Shown here piece after piece: positions 45,844 through 54,680 of a DNA stretch of 64,000 bases. The stretch is from CAYTLW01 sp964438735 (GTDB lineage Bacteria > Myxococcota_A > UBA9042): positions 1 to 64,000 of the forward strand of contig CAYTLW010000013.1 of NCBI GenBank assembly GCA_964438735.1. Direction: 5' to 3'. Position numbers and translations under genes: made by a program. Every line of letters starts with the position of its first letter. Within the stretch, counting starts at the first letter, position 1. The notes under the pieces were generated by a model. It was not told the DNA's origin and searched no databases. It was given only the letters and a program-made list of their open reading frames with translations.

Positions 45844-46584
45844 TTGAGTTCTTCACAGCCACCGCCCCACCGGATCCGGCTGGGCGTCAACGTCGATCAC
45901 ATCGCCACCATCCGGCAGGCGCGCGGTACCCGTTACCCGGAGCCCGTGCTGGCGGCGTCGCTGGCCGAACTGGCCGGCGCGGACCAGATCACCATTCACC
46001 TGCGTGAGGATCGGCGCCACATCCAGGAGCGCGATCTGCGCCTGATGCGCCAGACCGTGCAGGTGCCGCTGAACCTGGAGATGGCGGCGACCGAGGAGAT
46101 GGTCGGCTTTGCCCTGCAGTATCAGCCCGACACGGTGACCCTGGTGCCCGAAAAGCGCGAGGAGCAGACGACGGAGGGCGGTCTGGATGTGGCCGGCCAG
46201 TTGACGAGTCTGGGACCCGTGGTCCAGCAGCTCAAAGAGGCTGGCATCGTGGTCTCCATGTTCATCGACCCCGATGGCGATCAGGTGCGCGCTTCCTCCG
46301 GTGTCGGCGCGACGGTGGTCGAACTGCACACCGGCGACTTTTGCGATGCGCCCACCCAGGCCATCGCCGATCGCCAGCTGGATCGCCTCTGCGCAGCGGC
46401 GCGGGACGCCCACGAGATCGGCCTTGTGGTCGCTGCCGGACATGGCATCGACTACCAGAACGTGCGCCAGGTGGTGCAGATGCCCCATCTCGAAGAGCTG
46501 AACATCGGCCACAGCATCATCGCCCGCGCCCTCTTCGTGGGCCTGGAACGAGCCGTCGCCGAGATGGCGCGTTTGATGGCCTGA
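45844..46584 (+). CDS. pdxJ: Pyridoxine 5'-phosphate synthase
   Basis: PdxJ condenses 1-deoxyxylulose-5-phosphate with 3-amino-2-oxopropyl phosphate in the last ring-forming step of the DXP-dependent vitamin B6 route. It has 246 residues. RLGVNVDHIATIRQARG, ITIHLREDRRHI, TLVPEKREE and the late NIGHSIIARALFVGL are typical. The start is TTG at 45844 with GGGAG 7 bases upstream. It follows glmM and precedes nnr, a common arrangement, though acpS, often found here, is absent. Confidence 0.96.
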   Translation: MSSSQPPPHRIRLGVNVDHIATIRQARGTRYPEPVLAASLAELAGADQITIHLREDRRHIQERDLRLMRQTVQVPLNLEMAATEEMVGFALQYQPDTVTLVPEKREEQTTEGGLDVAGQLTSLGPVVQQLKEAGIVVSMFIDPDGDQVRASSGVGATVVELHTGDFCDAPTQAIADRQLDRLCAAARDAHEIGLVVAAGHGIDYQNVRQVVQMPHLEELNIGHSIIARALFVGLERAVAEMARLMA

Positions 46585-46602
46585 CGGCCCTGGAGGTTGA
46601 CC

Positions 46603-48204
46603 ATGTGGGTACTCGAGCCGGATCAGATTCGAGAACTCGATCGGCGGACCATCGAGGAGTTGGGCCTGCCGGGCGCCGTGCTCATGGAGACGGCGGGACG
46701 CGGCGTGGTGCGCGCCATCCTGGCCCGGATCGGGGGCGGGCGCGGCCGCCTGGCGACGGTGCTTTGCGGCGTCGGCAACAACGGCGGTGACGGCTTCGTC
46801 ATCGCCCGCGAATTGCTCTATGCGGGCTTCCGGGTGCATGTCTGGGTGGCCGGCAAGGTCGACCAGATGTCGCCGGAGACCGCCCTGCATTACAAGGTGA
46901 TGAAGGGCGTAGGCATCCAGGGTCGCAACATCGACGGCAAGCAGAAGCAACGGCCAGGCGACCTGAAGGGATTGCACCGCTCGCTGCTTCGCTCGGCGGT
47001 GATCGTCGACGCCTTGATGGGCATCGGCGCCAAAGATGAATTGCGCGATCCCGTGCGCACCCTGGTCGAGCAGGTGGACGGTCGACATGACGCGCTGGTG
47101 GTCGGGGTCGACGTGCCCAGCGGCGTCTCCGCCGCCGACGGCAGGATCCTCGGCGCTGCGGCGCGCTGCGACCTGGTGATCACCATGGCGGCGGCCAAAC
47201 CGGGTCTGCTGCTCGGCGCCGGCGCTCGTTGTGCCGGCGAGGTGGAGGTGGTCGACATCGGCGTGCCACCGGCCTGGGTTTCCGGCGCGCCCCGTGCCGG
47301 ACAGGTCCTGTCCGCTGCCGATGGCGGCGCCCTGCTGCCGCGTCGGGATGAGGAAGGCCACAAGACCCGCTTCGGCCACCTGATGGCCATCGCCGGCGCG
47401 CCCGGCACCTCGGGTGCGGCCCTGCTCTGCGCCACGGCGGCCATGCGGTCGGGCGTTGGCGTCTGCACCCTGGCCACCGCCGGTGAGATTCGCACCCGCC
47501 TGGAGGCCCAGGTTCCCGACCTCATGGTCGAGGCGATCCGCGGTGGCGCCCAGGAGGCCAAGCGTGTGGCCAAGTTGGTGGAGGGGCGCGATGCGCTGGC
47601 CATGGGCCCGGGCATGGGCACCAACGCGTCAGCCATCGACCTGGTGATGCGGGTCCTGGCTTCGTCCACGGCGCCTGCGGTGCTGGATGCCGACGCGCTG
47701 ACGAACCTGGCCGCGCGGCCGGATATCGGTGAGCCGGCCGCCGGCAGACTGGTCCTGTCGCCCCATCCAGGCGAGATGGCGCGCCTGCTGGGCGTGGAGA
47801 TCGCAGACGTGCTCTCCGACCGCCTGGGCGTGGCCCGAAAGGCGGCTCAGAAGTGGAAGGCCGTGGTCGTTCTGAAGGGTCCGCGCACGCTGATCGTACG
47901 GCCCGATGGCGGCTGGGCGATCTGCAACCGTCCGGACGCGGCGCTGGCCAAGGCCGGTTCGGGCGATGTGCTCTGCGGAATCATCGGCGCCTTGCTGGCC
48001 CAGCGCTTGAACCTGTTCGACGCCGCCTGCCTGGGCGTGCTGGCTCACAACGCCGCCGGCCGCCACGTGGCCGGAGAAAAGGGTGCCATCTCCGCCATGG
48101 CCTCCGATCTCATCGACGCCCTGCCCGACGCCTGGCGAGAATTGGCCGAAGCGGCAGATCTGCAGCCGCCTCATCAAGCGCCACGGCGCCGTCGATCACG
48201 CTGA
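46603..48204 (+). CDS. nnr: Bifunctional NAD(P)HX epimerase/dehydratase
   Basis: The protein repairs hydrated NADH and NADPH. It has 533 residues. The N-terminal YjeF_N epimerase domain has METAGRG and CGVGNNGGDGFVIARELL. The C-terminal ribokinase-like ADP-dependent dehydratase domain has GAPGTSGAALLCATAAMRSG, AMGPGMG, LDADAL, LSPHPGEMARL and AGSGDVLCGIIGALLAQ. The ATG at 46603 follows GGAGG at 6 bases, which excludes the TTG two codons upstream. The stop codon is the first base triplet of a 12-base tandem repeat. Confidence 0.96.
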   Translation: MWVLEPDQIRELDRRTIEELGLPGAVLMETAGRGVVRAILARIGGGRGRLATVLCGVGNNGGDGFVIARELLYAGFRVHVWVAGKVDQMSPETALHYKVMKGVGIQGRNIDGKQKQRPGDLKGLHRSLLRSAVIVDALMGIGAKDELRDPVRTLVEQVDGRHDALVVGVDVPSGVSAADGRILGAAARCDLVITMAAAKPGLLLGAGARCAGEVEVVDIGVPPAWVSGAPRAGQVLSAADGGALLPRRDEEGHKTRFGHLMAIAGAPGTSGAALLCATAAMRSGVGVCTLATAGEIRTRLEAQVPDLMVEAIRGGAQEAKRVAKLVEGRDALAMGPGMGTNASAIDLVMRVLASSTAPAVLDADALTNLAARPDIGEPAAGRLVLSPHPGEMARLLGVEIADVLSDRLGVARKAAQKWKAVVVLKGPRTLIVRPDGGWAICNRPDAALAKAGSGDVLCGIIGALLAQRLNLFDAACLGVLAHNAAGRHVAGEKGAISAMASDLIDALPDAWRELAEAADLQPPHQAPRRRRSR

Positions 48205-48237
48205 AGATCGCGGTGAAGATCGCGCTGAAGATCGCGG
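48202..48237 (+). repeat. 12-bp tandem repeat, three copies, at the nnr stop
   Basis: TGAAGATCGCGG, TGAAGATCGCGC and TGAAGATCGCGG follow each other exactly, and the nnr stop TGA is the first three bases. The next gene starts 65 bases later. No coding role is seen. Confidence 0.85.
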
Positions 48238-48301
48238 CTGGTTCGCCTCGCGCCGTTGCCGCCGCCTTGCCGGCTGACCGGGCCGACGATACCTTGAGCC
48301 C

Positions 48302-51300
48302 ATGCGCCACGGGCCTCCCGCTACCGCGATGATCTTCTCCAGCGGCAGTCTGTATGGGGTGTTGGCGCTGGCCCTGGCGAGCGTCATGTTGTGCGCGTGC
48401 GGCGAACGCCCACCCGGCAGCACCTGCCTGGCCTCCAACGAATGCAGCACCGGGCTCTGTTACGCCAATCGTTGCCTCGACCCGCTCAGCGATGACGACG
48501 GCGACGGCGTCATCAACGGCACCGAGCACGAACTCACCAGCCATCCCCTGCAGGTGGATACCGACGGCGATGGCAAACCCGACGGCGCCGAGGTGGGCGC
48601 CGACGCTGCGCATCCCCTCGATCGTGACGGCGACGGCAAACCGGATGTCATCGAGTCGCTTTTTGCCGATGCCGACAGCGATTGCCTGGCCGACGAGCTG
48701 GACGCCGCGGACCAGACCCCCAACCAGGATCCCCAGATCCTGGCCCGAGATGCCTGCAGCAACAGCGGCGTCTGCGCCGGCCAGCACGCCCTCATCGTGG
48801 CCACCTGCGACGTGGGCGTCGGCACCCTGACCTGCAACAACTCCGCCGTACCCGGCTGGTCCGAGGGCGAACTCTGCGATGCCAAGGACAACGACTGCGA
48901 TGGCCAGGTCGATGAAGGGCACACCTACCAGGGCGCGGCCGTCGCTGCGGTGTGTCAGGGCGCGGGCGCCTGCGGCGTCGGCGTGGTCGAGTGCAACGCC
49001 GGCAAGGCCATCTGTTCCACCAATCCGGGCGGCAGCGCCAATGGCGCCATGGCCGAGCAGTGCAATGGCGTCGACGATGACTGCGACGGCAAGACCGACG
49101 AGGGCTTCGTGCTCGGCGGACTGCATGTGGGCGCACCCTGCTACGGAACGGGCGAATGCGGCGTCGGCGTGGTGGTCTGTGGGGCCGCCGGACAACCCCT
49201 CTGTTCGTCCGATCCGGGCGGTCCGGCAGCGCGTGATAAGCCGGAGATCTGCGACAAGAAGGACAACGACTGCGACGGCAAGATCGACGAGGACCTGACC
49301 CTGGGCGACCTCGCCCTGGGCGATCACTGCGCGGCCAAGGGGGCCTGCGGCAAGGGCATGGTCGTCTGCGGCAGCAGCGGATTGCCCGTCTGCAGCAGCG
49401 GCCCCAACGGCCCGGACTCCAACGCCAGCGCCGAGATATGCAACGGCAAGGACGACAACTGCGACGGTCTCACCGATGAAGGATTCGCCTACGCCGGCCA
49501 GGTACTCAACGGACCCTGCACCGGCATCGGCGCGTGCGGTGCTGGCGTGGTCGTCTGCGCCGTGGACGGCAAGGCGACCTGCTCGACCATGCCCGACGCC
49601 AAGGGCGGCAGCACCCCCATCGAGACCTGCGACGGCACCGACGATGACTGCGACGGCCAGACGGACGAGGACTTCGTCTTCCAGGGCCGGACGCTCGGCC
49701 AGACATGCGATGGCATCGGCGAGTGTGCCGCCGGCGTGGTCGAATGCAGCGGCCTGGGCAAGGTCACCTGTTCCACAAACCCTGACGGCAGCACCCCCCA
49801 GGACAAGACGGAGACCTGCAACAAGCTCGACGATGATTGTGACGGCCTCGTCGACGACGCCATTGAGCTCTCCGAAGCCCCCAAGTGCACACCGCAAGGG
49901 CTCTGCGTCGGCAGCAAGCCGGTCCCGGCCTGCGTCGCCGGCAGCTGGGCCTGCGACTACCCGAATATGCTCGGCTTCGAAGGGCCGTCAGAGACCAGCT
50001 GCGACGGCAAGGATAATGACTGCGACGGGCTCACCGATGAGGGGCTCGCTCACAGCTGGAAGATCGAGGACCTGGCCAGCGACGGCCAACCTTCCGCCCG
50101 CATGTCGGCCGGGTATTTCGCCACCGGCGCGGCCCTGTACGTCGCCGGCGGCATCGCCGGTTCCCTGGCCGGCAAGCCCGCGGCGATGCCAGAACTATGG
50201 CGATTTGACCTGGTCCAACAGCGCTGGCAGTTGCTGATGCAGCACGCCGAGCTGGCCCGCAGCGGCGCCACCCTGGCGATCCTGCCTGCTGGCTTCGCGG
50301 GCCCGACCGCAGGGATGTGGTTCATCGGCGGCCAGAAGTCCGGCGCCTCGGCCCAGGACGCAGTGGCCCTGGATGTGGATCAGGGGCAGGCGATTCAGCT
50401 CGCCTTCAAGCAGCCGCCTCAACATCGCACGGGCGCCGTGGCGCTGGTCGACACGATTGGCAAGCGCATGTTCCTGGTCGGCGGACCGTCCGGCGCTGCG
50501 GGCACGGGCATCCAGGTTTATGACCCCAAGCAGAACACCTGGCTTGCGGACAAGGACGTCGCTCAGCCAGGCGCCATGGTCGGCCCCGCCGCGGCCTGCA
50601 TGACAGCCGACGGCTCCCTGTGGGTATTCGGCGCCGGCGCGACAGCCACCCCGCTGTTCGCTCGCCTGCCCGTGGGCAAGAGTGCCTGGGAAGTGCTGCC
50701 ATCGAGTCCGGGCGGTGAGCCTGTGCAAGCGATCACCGGCGGGCGCCTGATCTGCGAGCCCAAAGCGGGCGAGGTCTGGCTGCTCGGCTTCTCCGCTGCC
50801 GGCGCGCCCGACGGCGCCATCCGTCGCTACCTCGTTGCCAGCAAACAATGGTTGCCCGGAAAAGAGGGCGATCAACCCGCCGGCCGGGATCCCGCCGTCG
50901 CCTCTACGGCGAATGGATTCCTGGTCCTGGGCCTGGGGCACACGGCCGACAAGGTGCCCGACCATCGCTTCTGGTCCGGTACTCCGGCGTGGTGGGAGCG
51001 CTTGCATGGTGGACCGGTGCCGGTCGTCGGCGCTCGCCTTGTGGGAGACTCGGCCACCGCCTGGCGCGTTGGCGGGGCTGTCGTCAACGGCAACAAGGTC
51101 AGCCTCGACGTGGCCGACTGGAAGCGCAGCGGCGGCAAGTGGCTGCCCCTGACCACGCCAGGCAAGCTGCCGAGGCGCATCTTTGCCAATGTCCTGCACG
51201 ACACCGCCAGCAAGCGCCTGTTGGTCTGGGGCGGCGCCACCCAGGCGGGGTTGAGCGACCTGATCTCGACCGTGATCGAGGTGGCAGCGCCCGGCGGCGA

Positions 51301-51955
51301 GCAACTGGACCTGTCCACGGGCAAGTGGTCAGCGCTGTCCAAAGACGCGCTCTCCGCCCTGCCCACCCTGGCCGTCGACGCTGCGCTTGCCCTCGGCCCC
51401 GGCCCCAACGACGTCTGGGTCTTCGGCATCGCACCCATGCAGTCCAAGTCGCAGCTGTGGCGGATCGACATGAAGCCGCCTCTGAGCAAACAACTGATCT
51501 GGTCTCAGACCGGCGGCAACCCGCCCGTCCGGCGTGGCTCCGTGCTGACCTGGGATCCCATCCTCAAGCGCCTGCTCCTGTTGACCATCGATGGCAGCCT
51601 GCAGGTGTGGTCTTGGGATCCCGCAACCGGCGGCAACTGGCAAAAGCTCGGCACCGGCATCAACCTGGCCCAGGGACAGGTTCGGCTGTTCGGCGAGCCG
51701 ATCCTGGCCGACTCTCTGGCCGTGGTCTCCCACCCGATCGGAGGCCAGAAGGCGGGCGCCTGGAAGGCAAAGTTCAGCGGCAAGGCGACCCTGACGCCAT
51801 GGTCGGGCTCGGTTCCGGCCTGGTGGGGGCCCCTGGAGAGTCTCTGGCTGGCCAAGGAGGGGCGGGTATTGATCAGCCCCGGCAGCGACGCCGCTGGCCT
51901 GCTGCGCCCGGGCATCGAGAACTGGCGCCGGGTTTGCAGTAAGAAGTCGCCCTGA
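48302..51955 (+). CDS. Lipoprotein with thrombospondin-3-like, MopE and kelch-like propeller regions
   Basis: The protein has 1217 residues. The ATG at 48302 supplies the only basic residues of the signal peptide; an ATG nine codons later is possible and no good ribosome-binding site is seen. The lipobox is LCAC (Cys33). After a Cys-rich segment come DxDxDG calcium-type repeats (DDDGDGVINGTEHE, DTDGDGKPDG, DRDGDGKPD; about residues 60-130), then seven MopE motifs such as CNGVDDDCDGKTDEG (about 195-580). The last 630 residues form kelch-like blades with double-Gly motifs (LYVAGGIAG, MWFIGGQKSG, MFLVGGPSG, LLVWGGATQ). The design is a lipid-anchored calcium-stiffened stalk with a beta-propeller head. 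The ligand is unknown. Confidence 0.85.
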   Translation: MRHGPPATAMIFSSGSLYGVLALALASVMLCACGERPPGSTCLASNECSTGLCYANRCLDPLSDDDGDGVINGTEHELTSHPLQVDTDGDGKPDGAEVGADAAHPLDRDGDGKPDVIESLFADADSDCLADELDAADQTPNQDPQILARDACSNSGVCAGQHALIVATCDVGVGTLTCNNSAVPGWSEGELCDAKDNDCDGQVDEGHTYQGAAVAAVCQGAGACGVGVVECNAGKAICSTNPGGSANGAMAEQCNGVDDDCDGKTDEGFVLGGLHVGAPCYGTGECGVGVVVCGAAGQPLCSSDPGGPAARDKPEICDKKDNDCDGKIDEDLTLGDLALGDHCAAKGACGKGMVVCGSSGLPVCSSGPNGPDSNASAEICNGKDDNCDGLTDEGFAYAGQVLNGPCTGIGACGAGVVVCAVDGKATCSTMPDAKGGSTPIETCDGTDDDCDGQTDEDFVFQGRTLGQTCDGIGECAAGVVECSGLGKVTCSTNPDGSTPQDKTETCNKLDDDCDGLVDDAIELSEAPKCTPQGLCVGSKPVPACVAGSWACDYPNMLGFEGPSETSCDGKDNDCDGLTDEGLAHSWKIEDLASDGQPSARMSAGYFATGAALYVAGGIAGSLAGKPAAMPELWRFDLVQQRWQLLMQHAELARSGATLAILPAGFAGPTAGMWFIGGQKSGASAQDAVALDVDQGQAIQLAFKQPPQHRTGAVALVDTIGKRMFLVGGPSGAAGTGIQVYDPKQNTWLADKDVAQPGAMVGPAAACMTADGSLWVFGAGATATPLFARLPVGKSAWEVLPSSPGGEPVQAITGGRLICEPKAGEVWLLGFSAAGAPDGAIRRYLVASKQWLPGKEGDQPAGRDPAVASTANGFLVLGLGHTADKVPDHRFWSGTPAWWERLHGGPVPVVGARLVGDSATAWRVGGAVVNGNKVSLDVADWKRSGGKWLPLTTPGKLPRRIFANVLHDTASKRLLVWGGATQAGLSDLISTVIEVAAPGGEQLDLSTGKWSALSKDALSALPTLAVDAALALGPGPNDVWVFGIAPMQSKSQLWRIDMKPPLSKQLIWSQTGGNPPVRRGSVLTWDPILKRLLLLTIDGSLQVWSWDPATGGNWQKLGTGINLAQGQVRLFGEPILADSLAVVSHPIGGQKAGAWKAKFSGKATLTPWSGSVPAWWGPLESLWLAKEGRVLISPGSDAAGLLRPGIENWRRVCSKKSP

Positions 51956-51960
51956 ATCGA

Positions 51961-52491
51961 TCAGCGAACGGGACCGTGCGGAAGATCCAAGGGCAAGGGT
52001 CGATAGGGCGGCGCCCAGGGCGGCGCCTCCGCAGCGCTGCCAGCACCGTGCAGGATCAGCAGGCTGCCGTCCGATTGCGGCACCATCGATATGTTGACCG
52101 GACTCGAGCCCAGCAGCCTGGCGCGGATCGAGCGGTCGCGCTCGTTCTTCTGCACACCGTCCAGCCGATACCCGCCGCGCAGCTGCACCGAGCCGGCGGC
52201 GACGAATTGCGCCCGCTCTGCCAGGCGTTTGAAGGGCGCGTTGGAGATCATCCAGACGTCGAAGCCACCGGCGTCCGTGCGCACGACGAACCGCTGCATG
52301 ACCTTCTTTCCCAGCTGCCGGGCGGCGGGCTCTGAAGGGTGGCCCGCGGGCGGTTGCGTGCCCACGGCATCACGGGTCAACCACCACCCGCTCACCGCCA
52401 CCAGCAGGAGCCCGACGAAGGCCATTGGCCAGCGCGCATGGCGCCACCGGGCGGGCTTCTTCGGCGTCGGTCGGGGGGCGATCGCGCTCAT
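51961..52491 (-). CDS. Small membrane-anchored protein, probably leaderless mRNA
   Basis: The protein has 176 residues. A basic N-terminus and one transmembrane helix (about 22-39) lead to a periplasmic domain of about 130 residues with no known family and a Pro-rich end (PPWAPPYRPLPLDLPHG). The ATG at 52491 is chosen because a TTGACA/TGTACT promoter ends 6 bases before it, which would put the transcription start at the ATG; no ribosome-binding site exists. An ATG at 52557 lies upstream of that promoter. It is divergent from the 52681 lipoprotein and ends 5 bases from the previous stop. Confidence 0.55.
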   Translation of the reverse strand: MSAIAPRPTPKKPARWRHARWPMAFVGLLLVAVSGWWLTRDAVGTQPPAGHPSEPAARQLGKKVMQRFVVRTDAGGFDVWMISNAPFKRLAERAQFVAAGSVQLRGGYRLDGVQKNERDRSIRARLLGSSPVNISMVPQSDGSLLILHGAGSAAEAPPWAPPYRPLPLDLPHGPVR

Positions 52492-52497
52492 GTAAGC

Positions 52498-52526
52498 AGT
52501 ACATGCCGGCAGAGCATTGCTGTCAA
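52498..52526 (-). promoter_or_regulatory. Promoter abutting the start codon of the 51961-52491 gene
   Basis: On the minus strand TTGACA (52526-52521), a 17-base spacer and TGTACT (52503-52498) end 6 bases upstream of the ATG, so the message would begin at or next to the start codon. Confidence 0.5.
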
Positions 52527-52596
52527 ATCCCGGGCGGGATCCAGAAACCCCCGTCATGACAGCTTGTTACAATATGTGCAGGCGGGCCGCTCCAGC

Positions 52597-52626
52597 TTGA
52601 CGCTGCCTTTTTGCCAAGCCTATACT
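52597..52626 (+). promoter_or_regulatory. Strong promoter for the 52681 lipoprotein
   Basis: TTGACG (52597-52602), an 18-base spacer and TATACT (52621-52626) are close to consensus and lie 54 bases before the ATG at 52681. Confidence 0.65.
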
Positions 52627-52680
52627 CCGCCACCTTGCGGCCCCCTGTCGGGATCCGCCTTCGCGTCGAGGACACCGCCC

Positions 52681-54528
52681 ATGACCTGCCGTTCTGCTGC
52701 CCGTTCCATTCTCTTCGGCCTGGCCGCCGTCGCCATGCTCGTCGGCTGCCAACGGGGCGAGAAGTCCTGCCGCTACTACAGCCTCGTGCTGGAGCGCTCG
52801 GAATCGCCCGAGGAGCAGAAGCGCGCCATCGAGACCATCCGCCGCCTGTCCACCGAGGACCACCTCAAGTGCGACAACGACAAGGTCTACGCCCGCTTCC
52901 ACCACAAGGTGGAGAAGGACCCCAAATTCCGCTCCCTGGTCATCGAAGCGCAAGAGAACATCGGCCGCGCCAGCGAGCCCCTGCGCAAGCGGGCCCAGAA
53001 GCTGATCGTCAAGGGCCTGGGCTTCAACGACTCGGCCCTGCTGGCGGCCCGGATCATCAAGACGTGGCGACTGGAAGAGCATGAGCGTGGCAAGACCTGG
53101 CTGCCCGAGGACGACGTCGTCGCCGGCATCGCCCGCGCCTTGAAGCGCGTCACCGACGGCGCCTCGCGATCGGAGCTGCTGGACGCCCTCTGGCTGGGCA
53201 TCCCCGACCCCAAGAGCCGCGAGAAGTACGAAGACCTGCTGATCGAGCTCGCCGACACCGACCCCGCCACCCAGAGCGTCGAGGTCAACCTCAAGGCGAT
53301 GAAGTTCCTGACCGAGATGCGTTCGCAGAAGGACACCACCTTCGATGCCTACATCCACGGCTTGTTCATGAAGGACGCCGCCGGCGCCGAGACCTATGGC
53401 CGCGCCCGCCTCGGCCTCGCCACCCTGCCGCCCAAGAAGGTCGCCGAACGCATCCTGGCCATCTACACCGGCAAGAAGCCCGCCTTCAAGGCGTGGGCCA
53501 AGTCCGCCGGCCTGTATGACTGGGAGTACAAGGAAGGTCCCAAGCTGCAGCAGATCCTGTCCGACCTGCACGACCCGCGCACCGCCTCGGCCATCGTCTC
53601 CCGCGCCGCCAAGGCCATCGACGCATCGGAAGAGGGGCAGCCCAAGATCTGGACGACCCTCAAGAAGAACTTCCCCTGGGCCTTCTACATCACCAGCCGC
53701 CTGCAGCTGACCATGTGGGGCCTGGCCTCCATGGGCGAGGGCCTCAAGGACACCGCCCAGCAGATAGGCGACCTCGCCAAGACCGTCGGCCCGACCGTCG
53801 AGCAGCGCACCATGCCCTTCATCGCTCTGGGAATCTCCGGCGCCAGCAACAGTTGGGAGGTCATGATCAAGACCTACCAGGAGATCAACCCCATGGAGCG
53901 GGCCGACTTCATCACGCCGCTGATCTACGCCGTCGAGCCCGAGAATCTGGACGAATGGGACAAGATCCTCGGCGGCGACAAGAGCGAAGGCACCGTGCAG
54001 GCCCTGGCCGATCCGTCGGTCGTGGCTCGTCTGAACGTGGTCCGCCAGTGCAAGACCGCGGTGGATGGCGCCGCCGACGAGCAGGGCAAGATCGAGGCCC
54101 TGGGCATGTGCTACGCCGGCTTCCTGAAGACGGGTGACAACCTGTCCAAGGAGAAGGCCGCCGTCGGCCTGGTCCACATGGCGGCCAAGGGCATCGACGT
54201 GGTCGTACCCCTGCTGCAGGCTTTCCAGAAGTCCAAGCCCATCGAGACCACCCTGCGTCAGGTCATCTTCGTCGGTCTGAAGATCGGCGCCCGGCCCAAC
54301 AAGGCGCATATGGGCAACATCTACAAGATCCAGCAGCTGCAGGTTCAGGTCGCCAACAACAAGACCTGGGACTGGGAGTTCGACATTCTGCTCGGCCACC
54401 TGCTGTCGCATCACGAGGCAGCCAACAAGGGCAAGGAAGCCGCTCCGGCCGAAGCGCCCGCCGGTGGCGCTGCCCCGGCCAAGGCACCGGCTGGTGGCGC
54501 AGCACCGCCCGCCGGCGCGCCCGGCTGA
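52681..54528 (+). CDS. Alpha-helical repeat lipoprotein of unknown function
   Basis: The 615-residue protein starts at the ATG at 52681, 8 bases after GAGGA. Lipobox MLVGC gives the lipidated Cys23. The body is helical throughout, with HEAT/ARM-like periodicity (EEQKRAIETIRRLST, SRSELLDALWLGIPDP, EKAAVGLVHMAAKGIDVVVP), and about 30 residues of Ala/Pro/Gly repeats (APAGGAAPAKAPAGGAAPP) close it. No catalytic motif is visible. The near-consensus promoter suggests strong expression. A scaffold role at the outer membrane is inferred. Confidence 0.7.
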   Translation: MTCRSAARSILFGLAAVAMLVGCQRGEKSCRYYSLVLERSESPEEQKRAIETIRRLSTEDHLKCDNDKVYARFHHKVEKDPKFRSLVIEAQENIGRASEPLRKRAQKLIVKGLGFNDSALLAARIIKTWRLEEHERGKTWLPEDDVVAGIARALKRVTDGASRSELLDALWLGIPDPKSREKYEDLLIELADTDPATQSVEVNLKAMKFLTEMRSQKDTTFDAYIHGLFMKDAAGAETYGRARLGLATLPPKKVAERILAIYTGKKPAFKAWAKSAGLYDWEYKEGPKLQQILSDLHDPRTASAIVSRAAKAIDASEEGQPKIWTTLKKNFPWAFYITSRLQLTMWGLASMGEGLKDTAQQIGDLAKTVGPTVEQRTMPFIALGISGASNSWEVMIKTYQEINPMERADFITPLIYAVEPENLDEWDKILGGDKSEGTVQALADPSVVARLNVVRQCKTAVDGAADEQGKIEALGMCYAGFLKTGDNLSKEKAAVGLVHMAAKGIDVVVPLLQAFQKSKPIETTLRQVIFVGLKIGARPNKAHMGNIYKIQQLQVQVANNKTWDWEFDILLGHLLSHHEAANKGKEAAPAEAPAGGAAPAKAPAGGAAPPAGAPG

Positions 54529-54680
54529 CCGCCGTAGCCCCTCAATCACGTAAATAGTCCGCCCATCGGCGACTGCAGACCCCACCTGCGGCGGCTCGTA
54601 TTGTCGTCGAGCGACCCCAGTCGCGCCATCGGACGATCACCCCATGTTCGACCCATTCATCGGTCGACGGGAGGTGTGTG

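Noticed and set aside
48110..49897. Antisense frame of 595 codons across nnr and the kelch lipoprotein
   Set aside because: It spans two unrelated genes on the other strand and has no start signal.
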